35,945 bases of DNA from NCBI GenBank assembly GCA_002633005.1, contig NMRA01000280.1, positions 525,588-561,532 on the forward strand. Direction: 5' to 3'. The position numbers and the translations under genes were made by a program. The notes under the pieces were generated by a model. That model saw only the letters and a program-made list of their open reading frames with translations. It searched no databases and was not told the DNA's origin. This DNA comes from Phoronis australis (taxonomy: Eukaryota > Phoronida > Phoronidae). Position 1 is the first letter of the stretch. The number at the start of each line of letters is the position of its first letter. Shown here piece by piece: positions 27,830-35,945 of the stretch.

Positions 27830-28361
27830 CACGTTTAATTATACATTGATTCACTCTCCGAAATCATTTTCAGTGGTTCTGAAATGTGCCCTCCCTGTCA
27901 ATTCAGTTACAGGTGATGGTTGACTTACATGTATACAGAACTGTTCTGTTGTGTAACTGTGATTTTCAAATTTGGTTGATAAGATGTGCATCTAACGTAC
28001 CCACAGGATTGCACAATGTGAGATTTTGACTGAAATATTTGGACCTGGCATTAATACAAAAGAAGCAACACAGTAGGCGATGAGAGCTTGTTTTGGGGTA
28101 GCAGGAACGGGAAGTGACATGTATAGTTAGATAGATATATTAATGTTTTGTTAATGTTGTTGGTCTTCGTCTATAACTTTTATTGCTGTATTGCCGAAGT
28201 GGGCACGATATACTAAAGTGACTTGTTGAGACAAATTTTCTTGTTCGCAGGCAAAGGACTTAAACAATTTCGAATTCTGGTTGCTAACACGTCTGCAACA
28301 CGGCGCGGAGTACCACTAGAGCACGAAATTTGTAAGGTTTACAAGAACAGTTTGCCACAAG
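27830..28361. repeat. Left copy of a 532-bp duplication ending at the n in 28362
   Basis: It begins CACGTTTAATTATACATT and ends CAGTTTGCCACAAG right before the n. The right copy (28363-28894) has the same length and differs at only a few bases. Both inner edges touch the n, so this is almost surely an unmerged contig overlap. Confidence 0.88.
28251..28361 (+). pseudogene. Apparent truncated copy of lectin exon 3 (assembly artefact)
   Basis: It follows an intact acceptor (TTGTTCGCAG) and encodes the first 37 or so codons of exon 3, identical in protein to 28784-28894, then stops at the n. Because the duplication ends exactly at the n, it should not be counted as a real extra exon. Confidence 0.75.
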
Positions 28362-28783
28362 NCACGTTTAATTATACATTGATTCACTCTCCGAAATCAT
28401 TTTCAGTGGTTCTGAAATGTGCCCTCCCTGTCAATTCAGTTACAGGTGATGGTTGACTTACATGTATACAGTACTGTTCTGTTGTGTAACTGTGATTTTC
28501 AAATTTGGTTGATAAGATGTGCATCTAACGTACCCACAGGATTGCACAATGTGAGATTTTGACTGAAATATTTGGACCTGGCATTAATAGAAAAGAAGCA
28601 ACACTGTAGGCGATGAGAGCTTGTTTTGGGGTAGCAGGAACGGGAAGTGACATGTATAGTTAGATAGATATATTAATGTTTTGTTAATGTTGTTGGTCTT
28701 CGTCTATAACTTTTATTGCTGTATTGCCGAAGTGGGCACGATATACTAAAGTGACTTGTTGAGACAAATTTTCTTGTTCGCAG

Positions 28784-29011
28784 GCAAAGGACTTAAACAA
28801 TTTCGAATTCTGGTTGCTAACACGTCTGCAACACGGCGCGGAGTACCACTAGAGCACGAAATTTGTAAGGTTTACAAGAACAGTTTGCCACAAGGGAAGA
28901 CCGAATGCGTAAGTTGCAGCCCTTCTCCACTTTACGGGCGCTATCTCATCATTCAAAAACAATGGAACGGATCTCTCACACAACTATCACTTTGCGAAGT
29001 AGCGTTCAATG
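28784..29011 (+). CDS. F-type lectin/F5-8C gene, exon 3 (second half of domain 1)
   Basis: The exon is 228 bases, phase 1-1, between acceptor TTCGCAG (ending 28783) and donor G|GTGAGT (29012). It encodes GKGLKQFRILVANTSATRRGVPLEHEICKVY...KTECVSCSPSPLYGRYLIIQKQWNGSLTQLSLCEVAFNG. LKxFxI, GRYxxIQ and LxLCEV are the conserved second-half strands of the eel-fucolectin domain. With exon 2 it gives one domain of about 147 residues, the normal family size. Cysteines at IC, EC, SC and LC could form the usual disulfides. Confidence 0.85.
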
Positions 29012-30094
29012 GTGAGTTTGTACAAGTATGTTAGTTCATATAGCATTAGTAAATTCGTCTTAAGAGTTAATTGTAACTTTTATTTACGTACAACAGGACC
29101 GCCCCGGATTAAACAGCGATGGAACTCGTTTGTTTTGAAGTTAAAAAACCGCCTAGTTTTTATATTGGCCTCGTTTTGGAAATTCAGATACACATTTTCA
29201 CAGGTGATGTCGGAAACCGTCGAATTGTATGGCCGTGGTAATATTCATTACCGATTTCAACCGTTTAAAGTACAGGAATTGAAAAGGTATCTTCGATAAA
29301 GGGGGTTCTGTACGGTTCAAAGATAAACCGATGAACTTGCGTTTTCTACTCGCTTCGCATTTTCTTGTCTTTGATTGACGTGGGGAAGGCGCACCAACGC
29401 AGATATTTGTCAATTTTTTCCAACTTTCTCCAGTCGTAATTGTTGCCCACACCACTGCAGTAATACCGTTGTTATGGGAACCACCAATAGAGTACTGCAG
29501 CCCAGAACAACTAAGGGAATACGAAAATAGGGAAGAACATGTGGAACTCCAACGGTACTAAAACGTGGCTGCACAAGTACTTGACGGATATTGTGGCACT
29601 GTGGGTTAATACAGCGAGATTCAAGTGTTGCTGTGTAATCCGGGATGGTCCTATTCAAAATGCACCTATTAATACTTGCATAAATATATGTATGGTGCGT
29701 GCATGTTTGTAATGGAGGATACGTAAATTTTAAAGTAAATGTGACGTTTGTGATGAGTAACTATCAAAAATGCTTGATGGCGAGAACAAAATAATGCTGG
29801 GCTTAGAGATACTCGACTCGAAGCAGCCGTATTCCTTCCAATCTGTCATTGCAATAAAGTAGTATGAAATACGCCTTTTTATTGGTAAGCCTTGCCGCCA
29901 AACTACTTGGGATTTTGTTTTCTTTATACTAAATAGGAAAATGGTCTTTCCATGAGGTGCGCATGCGTGAGTGAATGGATACACTTGTTTATCATTGGTA
30001 ATGATTATTTGAAAAAAATTACTTGGCATCAACGTCACACAAATATTGCCCACAATACTGAGTAAAACCTGTCCCATGATTTCATTTGTTTTAG
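29012..30094. other. Intron 3 of the lectin gene
   Basis: About 1.1 kb between donor GTGAGT and acceptor TGTTTTAG. Open frames on both strands show no known domain. Confidence 0.55.
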
Positions 30095-30298
30095 GTAATC
30101 TAATTATTGGGAAGCCTACAAATCAGTCCAGTACAAAAGCACGTAGGGTAGCCGCGTTGGCTGTTGATGGCAGTACGGCAAATGCGTTCAACGACGTACC
30201 ATGCGCGCAGACTACATCGGAGAATAATCCATGGTGGCAGGTTGACTTACAAGATGTGTACTCAATCATCCATGCTACCATCACACACTGCATCTACG
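30095..30298 (+). CDS. F-type lectin/F5-8C gene, exon 4 (first half of domain 2)
   Basis: The exon is 204 bases, phase 1-1, between acceptor TTGTTTTAG (ending 30094) and donor G|GTAACT (30299). It encodes GNLIIGKPTNQSSTKARRVAALAVDGSTAN...CAQTTSENNPWWQVDLQDVYSIIHATITHCIYG, a second copy of the domain's first half, about 50% identical to exon 2. The exon carrying its second half is not visible in the remaining ~5.6 kb. It may lie beyond the window, in missing sequence at the n in 33944, or have been lost. Confidence 0.8.
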
Positions 30299-30333
30299 GT
30301 AACTGGACTTTTACTTGGAGAAATGAAATTGGC

Positions 30334-31801
30334 ACCTATGTAAAGGAACACACTTGCTACTGATGTGTGATGTTTCAACCTCTTACTTACCAAAGCAAGA
30401 GAGCGGATACTGCTACGTTTTTATTGAGGCACATACCACTTTTTTGTCCAAACCACACTTTCTCCTACAGAAAATGCAATATGTTTCAGTGATTTTAGTT
30501 TGAGAAATTTCATTTTGCTGATCATTGTGCACGTGTGTTTATTTTCACTTGAACTTTACATTCACTGATGGCGCCTCTTGCCGCCATTTCAAATTTTTCA
30601 TTTGATAAATTGAACAAGTATAACAAATGACATACTGTACAAGATGAACTGAAACAATTGTTTTCTAAAACTTACGGTTTTTGAGATATTTATGAATGAT
30701 TTTTTGTTTTGAATTCCCCTTAAGAAGATATTGAGGTGATCTTTCAGAAATTGTTTTGTTAATCCGATGTTTCGTTCTTGAGTTTTCAAGAATTTTATGA
30801 CAGCTTCGATATACCTTCCGGTGACTGCTCGGTAATTGATTGAAATTTGTTGCCGTGTCTCGGCGTCCCTTGACGGATTTTTCTAAAAATCGGTGTGTCG
30901 ACAGATGTCGTTAAGCAGTGCCGTTTTACAACAGGGCCCACTAGGGCACTTGCAGGGGCCCCACGACTACAGGGACCCCACGTCTATCCATGACATAATA
31001 AAAAGGGAAATGATACAAATATGCCAGTGAGAAAGTAAATATTGCCCCCCTGTAATACGTCTTACATCCATGAATAGGGCATCCATGTAATTTAGTCAAT
31101 AACGGGCCCTGTGTGCTAACATTTTGAACTATCACTTCGGGTTGACTAATGGCTTGCAAGTAAGCTGAATAAAGGTGTGCCCACACAAAACGAGAGCCCA
31201 CACCTTATACTCGTAACATTTTCCTGTAAAATAACGCATGGCATTATTTGTACTTTTAAAGTTATGCCGATCATATTGGCTTCAAAGGCCCCTATCTCTT
31301 CATGTATCATGCGGAATAATTGAGTACTCTGAGTCAATGGCAATTTTGAAGTGCTGAATGTGAATCTGACATCCTTCTCCGACAAATGCTTTTCCCGCAG
31401 TAGATTCGTTTACAATGGTTGTGTGCAAGGGAAGGGGGAAGGGCAAAGGGCCCAGGCCCTCTCTAGTACGGCCTTTTAGTGAGAGTGTGTGCAAAGGCGC
31501 TTTTTGGGGCACCAAAGCACTTTTTGTAGCGCTTTTGGAGAGCACCAAAAATCGGTTCGTGCAAAAAAACAAATGAGAATACGTATGATGCAATTTTCAA
31601 GGGAAGGGTGCATCCTTGTTCGTGGCTTCTTAGCTAACGGATATCACACCACCACTGTTTGCTTGTTCCTTTGCGAGACGTTCCTGACTACACATTTTAC
31701 AAAGACCCTTACAACATATTGTTTAAAGTAAAATTGATCGTTTTGAAAGAATTACCGTTTCGTAGAAAATGACTGAAAATCCAGTTGAGCTTAATAATAA
31801 C
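30334..31801. repeat. 1.46-kb dispersed duplication, copy 1
   Basis: It matches 34490-35945 at roughly 97% identity, starting ACCTATGTAAAGGAACAC and running to at least 31801, where the second copy meets the window end. It begins 35 bases after the donor of lectin exon 4. A hAT-like end CAGTGCCGTTTTACAACAGG occurs inside at 30916. No maintained coding frame was recognised. It could be a transposon copy or part of a local segmental duplication. Confidence 0.85.
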
Positions 31802-32300
31802 TTTTTGATTTTGCAATGTATTCGCAAAGAAGATACAAGTACAAGTTATGGAAATGGTGCAGCAAGTGCACCTAAAGATGTCAAGCCGAAGCACATACTC
31901 TAATTGATATGAGCTTCGGCCTGACAGTTAAACGTGACTAGTATCCGGCTCACATGCTGGCTAAACAGCAGGCGTTTTCGCTGGCACCAAAAACGCCAGT
32001 AATTTGAATGGTCGCAAAGTTCGATTTGCTGGTGGTTTGAGTTACCATAGAAGTGCTGGCGTTTTCGCTAGCACTTTTTTAACCAGACTGCTTACTTCAA
32101 AGAGCACGCATGCGCAAGGGTTGCAGGCCTTTGTTCTATTGTCCCATCAACCAATTTATGGCAGAGAGTAAAATTTAACGCGTTTTGACATCTACTTTCG
32201 CTTAAAAGCGACTCATGTGATGAGAAAACCTACTGCTGGCGAAAATTGCCCCTTCGAGGACAGCTCGTCTGTCTGGCAATGAAAGCGCTTTCGCACCATG
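31802..32300. other. Stretch without recognised genes
   Basis: Near 31965-32075 a pair of GCTGGCGTTTTCGCTRGCAC-like blocks repeats about 80 bp apart, with an intervening AAAACGCCAG inverted match. This suggests a small MITE or hairpin, but no gene. Confidence 0.35.
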
Positions 32301-33250
32301 CATAGGCGGATTTGGGGGGGGGGCAGGGGGCCCGCCCCCCCTCCCCTTGGCTGCCGCAAAAAATAAAACAGTAAGAGCGTAGGGAAATGTTGAGTAAATT
32401 AATTAACCCCGATAATCAAAATTATACGGATGAAAAAAGATTTAAATGTGTGCAGTTTTAGTGCTGTGTGGGGGGGCTCAAATCCAATTTCAAGTGTCAA
32501 ATTCGGAACACGGCGCATTCGTAACGGAACTACATGTATGGCTAGATATAGGCTCTCCCGCGATATCCCAGGCGACCGGCGCTGCGCACTACGACTCCGT
32601 TTCCGTCGTCTGCTCCACTGTGCAATGAAGAAAATTTACTTCATTTTTCAAAGAAAATGGAACCTGAGTGACGATGAAAAAACAGAAGCTGCTGGTAAGA
32701 TGTGAATTTTAATCGAAGCCTTAGTGAATCACTCAGAAACTCGCAATACTCTCTTTGTCAAACCTTATCTGAGACGATTTCCAAAGCAATCCCGTCATTA
32801 TTGCCAACACGAAAAACAATTTGGTCTTTTGGGTATTTGAAGACTATTTTAAATGCGACATATTTGTTAAGAATTGATGGCACAAAACGTGTAATAAGCA
32901 TTACAAAAAGAAGTAGGTTTCGCGCGCAAACGCTGTGGACCATAAACAAGTAGGTCTCTTAGTACGACAGTAGTAGGTGCTGGTGTAGTGCTAACCCACG
33001 CGCGCTCTATCCGCCAGGTCGTGAGTTCGAGTCTTTGGTACTTGCCGTTTTTCCTGTTTGACACGTTCTTCGTGTTTTTTTTTTTGCCTTTTTTCTCGGA
33101 TAATACTTCAGGAATCAAGGAAAATGCTTGATTTTTAGACCTCCCCCCATTCGGTGCTATGCACATCTACAATCGTGGTTCAGTTTGCGCAAATGCTTAC
33201 AGCCGGACAAAATGTTGGGCCCCCCTTGTGATATCCTAGATCCGCCACTG
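32301..33250 (+). mobile_element. hAT-like MITE carrying a tRNA-derived SINE (copy 2, 950 bp)
   Basis: The left end CATAGGCGGATTTGG (32301) and right end TAGATCCGCCACTG (to 33250) are inverted variants of the CAGTGGCGGATC terminus, with long G- and C-runs just inside the left end. The right 430 bp match 2354-2852, including the SINE head. An 8-bp target duplication is not clear (GCACCATG against CCATGGAC). Confidence 0.6.
32975..33050 (+). repeat. tRNA-derived SINE head (second copy)
   Basis: Box A TGGTGTAGTGC at 32981 and box B-like GAGTTCGAGTC near 33022 flank the same ACGCGCGCTCTATCCGCCAGG as in the copy at 2521. It is followed by the same T-rich segment. Confidence 0.6.
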
Positions 33251-33927
33251 CCATGGACTAAGGTTTGATGTCCAGGAAACTTGAATTCGTCACAAAACTA
33301 AATAAAAAAATCGACATCGCCTTTGGGTCAAACAGGTGTTCTCGGAATGTCAGTGGACGTACACAATTAACAAAATACCCGCAGACGTAGGGCTCGTTAA
33401 CTTGAAAAGCAATTTATTTTAAAATTAACATCACGCTGTACCATTTTCGCTTGTGTGGTTCACGGTCCCATCGTCTGATTGTCATTTCCTTGCTTAAATT
33501 GTGTTTTGAGAAGCACTCCATTAACTAATGCTGTTCAAATATTTATCCGTGTTCGTCAATTCTTGATACGCACTCCTGTTGGCGTAACGGTTTGCCAACC
33601 GAAAATACAAATGTACTTGTTGTTGGTACACAATTTACGTTTTTATTGCTATAAACATTCGGTTGGTATAACAGGGGCCCCTGTGAACTGCTATGCTAGT
33701 GACTTTTCACTTGTAAAATGACAGGCGTTGACCTGTATTCAATTTAACACAATTAATAATCTGCCAAACAAACCAGAAAGCTTCCAGTCCAAGACATGTA
33801 CGTGTTAAAGAGCAACCAGTGTGAAGCGCACTCACATGCACGAACATATACAAAACTCTTGAGCAAACAAAAACTCTTTGAAAGTACGTATTATTTCAGA
33901 TACAGCTGGTGAATGGGTTTAATATAT
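33251..33927. other. Stretch without recognised genes
   Basis: AT-rich sequence between two hAT-like ends. No domain, RNA gene or clear repeat was recognised. Confidence 0.35.
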
Positions 33928-33943
33928 CAGTGGCGGATCTACG
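33928..33943. mobile_element. hAT-like terminus cut off at the n in 33944
   Basis: CAGTGGCGGATCTACG is an exact family-type end reading rightwards, followed immediately by the single n. The rest of this element is missing from the assembly. Confidence 0.6.
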
Positions 33944-33944
33944 N

Positions 33945-34475
33945 TTATATGTATTCAATGTTCATTACAATTGTATTCAATGTTTTGAAAATTTCTGTTC
34001 GATGTTCATTATATGTATTCGAAAATGTCAAGTTTTCGTTCGATGTCTTCCGGTTATATTCGATAATGGAACTCTGGGTAACTTGAAACGACGGCCGTGA
34101 TTGGTCAGCTGTGTTGAGACGTTATTTACCCGTGTTCACAAATATCGATGAAATGGGCTAAATTGTCGAAAAAATGAGGAAGAAACTCCGCCATTTATTT
34201 AATTCCAGGAACCAATCAGGGAAGTCGTTTCATAATACCCATAATTCCGTTATTGAACATATCAAAAGAAACATCGAACACATATAACGAAACCTCGAAC
34301 ATATAAAACGAAACATCGAACATATATACTAAGTTATCGCACATAAGTATTTTCATTATGGAATACAAATATTTTGATATCAAATGTACAAACTATAAGA
34401 TCAAATATAAATATAAGGTATCGAATACACATAATTACATCAAACCTAATTTTTTGAACATTGAATTTTGCAACA
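33945..34475. mobile_element. Palindromic MITE with subterminal 21-bp repeats
   Basis: Left and right halves are imperfect inverted copies. A central pair reads ATAATGGAACTCTGGGTAAC near 34062 and its complement around 34230-34255, and both halves carry CGACGGCCGTGATTGGT or CGACTTCCCTGATTGGT-type arms. The outermost parts TGTATTCAATGTTC and GAACATTGAAT pair as well. The right half includes four 21-bp units. The left edge is at the n in 33944, so the true end may be missing. Confidence 0.6.
34255..34338. repeat. 21-bp tandem repeat, four units
   Basis: Units of the form GAACATATAAAACGAAACATC start at 34255, 34276, 34297 and 34318. Related inverted copies (TTCGATGTTCATTATATG) occur in the left half of the same element. 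Confidence 0.75.
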
Positions 34476-34489
34476 CATAACACGCCATA

Positions 34490-35945
34490 ACCTATGTAAA
34501 GGAACACACTTGCTACTGATGTGCGATGTTTCAACCTCTTACTTACCAAAGCAAGATAGCGGATACTGCTACCTTTTTATTGAGGCACATACCTCTTTTT
34601 TGTCCAAACCACACTTTCTCCTACAGAAAATGCAATATGTTTCAGTGATTTTAGTTTGAGAAATTTCATTTTGCTGATCATTTGTTTACTTTCACTTGAA
34701 CTTTACATTCACTGATGGCGCCTCTTGCCGCCATTTCAAATTTTTCATTTGATAAATTGAACAAGTATAACAAATGACATACTGTACAAGATGAACTGAA
34801 ACAATTGTTTTCTAAAAATTGCGGTTTTTGAGATATTTATGAATGATTTTTTTGTTTTGAATTCCCCTTAAGAAGATATTGAGGTGATCTTTCAGAAATT
34901 GTTTTGTTAATCCGATGTTTCGTTCTTGAGTTATCAAGAATTTTATGACAGCTTCGATATACCTTCCGGTGACTTCTCGGTAATTGATTGAAATTTGTTG
35001 CCGTGTCTCGGCGTCCCTTGACGGATTTTTCTAAAAATCGGTGTGTCGACAGATGTTGTTAAGCAGTGCCGTTTTACAACAGGGCCCACTAGGGCACTTG
35101 CAGGGGCCCCACGACTACAGAGACCCCACGTCTATCCATGACATAGTAAAAAGGGAAATGATACAAATATGGCAGTGAGAAAGTAAATAATAATAATAAT
35201 ACGTCTTACATCCATGAATAGGGCATCCATGTAATTTACTCAATAACGGACCCTGTATGCTAACATTTTGAACTATCACTTCGGGTTGACTAATGGCTTT
35301 CAAGTAAGCTGAATAAAGGTGTGCCCACACAAAACGAGAGCCCACACCTTATATTCGTAACATTTTCCTGTAAAATAACGCATGGCATTATTTGTACTTT
35401 TAAAGTTATGCCGATCATATTGGCTTCAAAGGCCCATATCTCTTCATGTATCATACGGAATAATTGAGTACTCTGAGACAATGGCAATTTTGAAGCGCTA
35501 AATGTGAATGTGACATCCTTCTCCGACAAATGCTTTTCCCGCAGTAGATTCGTTTACAATGGTTGTGTGCAAGGGAAGGGGGAAGGGCAAAGGGCCCAGG
35601 CCCTCTCTAGTACGGCCTTTTAGTGAGAGTGTGTGCAAAGGCTTTTTTGGGGCACCAAAGCACTTTTTGTAGCGCTTTTGGAGAGCACCAAAAATCGGTT
35701 CGTGCAAAAAAACAAATGAGAATACCGTATGATGCAATTTTCAAGGGAAGGGTGCATCCTTGTTCGTGGCTTCTTAGCTAACGGATATCACACCACCACT
35801 GTTTGCTTGTTCCTTTGCGAGACGTTCCTGACTACACATTTTACAAAGACCCTTACAACATATTGTTTTAAGTAAAATTGATCGTTTTGAAAGAATTACC
35901 GTTTCGTAGAAAATGACTGAAAATCCAGTTGAGCTTAATAATAAC
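34490..35945. repeat. 1.46-kb dispersed duplication, copy 2
   Basis: It is collinear with 30334-31801 to the window edge. Differences include a (TAA)n expansion near 35188 in place of TTGCCCCCCTG, and small indels. The lectin exon that precedes copy 1 is not present before this copy, so the duplication does not include exon 4. Confidence 0.85.

Noticed and set aside
28251-28361. An alternative or duplicated lectin exon
   Set aside because: The duplication ends exactly at the single n with equal lengths on each side, the mark of an unmerged contig overlap.
1-35945. A CRISPR array, operon or prokaryotic defence system
   Set aside because: No direct repeats with unique spacers and no operon-like gene packing; spliced genes, LTR and TIR transposons and SINEs show animal nuclear DNA.

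Overview
The window looks like nuclear DNA of a marine invertebrate animal. It is AT-rich and gene-poor, has GT-AG introns, and is dense with decayed transposons. Its recognisable gene families (SUEL-type lectin, F-type/F5-8C lectin, P2X7-like zinc domain) are commonly expanded in amphioxus, hemichordates, echinoderms, cnidarians and molluscs. I cannot assign a species. Six single-base n characters (2353, 5951, 11893, 25213, 28362, 33944) behave as contig joins, and three of them are flanked by the same sequence on both sides.

Three host gene models can be assembled from exons. (1) A minus-strand, two-exon secreted SUEL-type lectin: TATA box at 5351-5357, signal-peptide exon 5220-5303, intron of about 3.1 kb, lectin exon 1775-2107; both exons join in phase 0. 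(2) A minus-strand P2X7-like zinc-domain gene: upstream exon(s) in 14837-15125 and a terminal exon 13198-13537 with an overlapping double AATAAA signal. (3) A plus-strand F-type lectin/F5-8C gene: exons 26923-27031, 27563-27775, 28784-29011 and 30095-30298, all phase 1-1. It holds one complete domain and the first half of a second. A broken copy of its third exon (28251-28361) is best read as an assembly artefact.

Mobile DNA dominates the rest. It includes three copies of a TTAA-flanked, THAP-encoding, Kolobok-like DNA transposon (about 471-1365, 9427-12993, 25492-26455). The middle copy carries two MITEs of one family in opposite orientation on either side of the THAP segment. A decayed minus-strand Ty3/Gypsy element (about 16939-20579) has a short 3' LTR, a polypurine tract and a primer-binding site matching tRNA-Trp; its gag, RT, RNase H and integrase pieces are broken by frameshifts and stops, and protease is missing. 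hAT-like MITEs with CAGTGGCGGATC ends (one family carrying a tRNA-derived SINE), several hairpin MITEs, and a 1.46-kb dispersed duplication (30334-31801 and 34490-35945) fill much of the remainder.

Other notable signals are an orphan pair of histone-type 3' stem-loops on the minus strand near 22.0 kb, a run of five nuclear-receptor half-sites at 7-bp spacing (6771-6809), a 63-bp tandem repeat whose minus strand encodes Cys-rich 21-residue units, a degenerate ~145-bp repeat array (3190-4260), and a G-quadruplex motif abutting an assembly gap.
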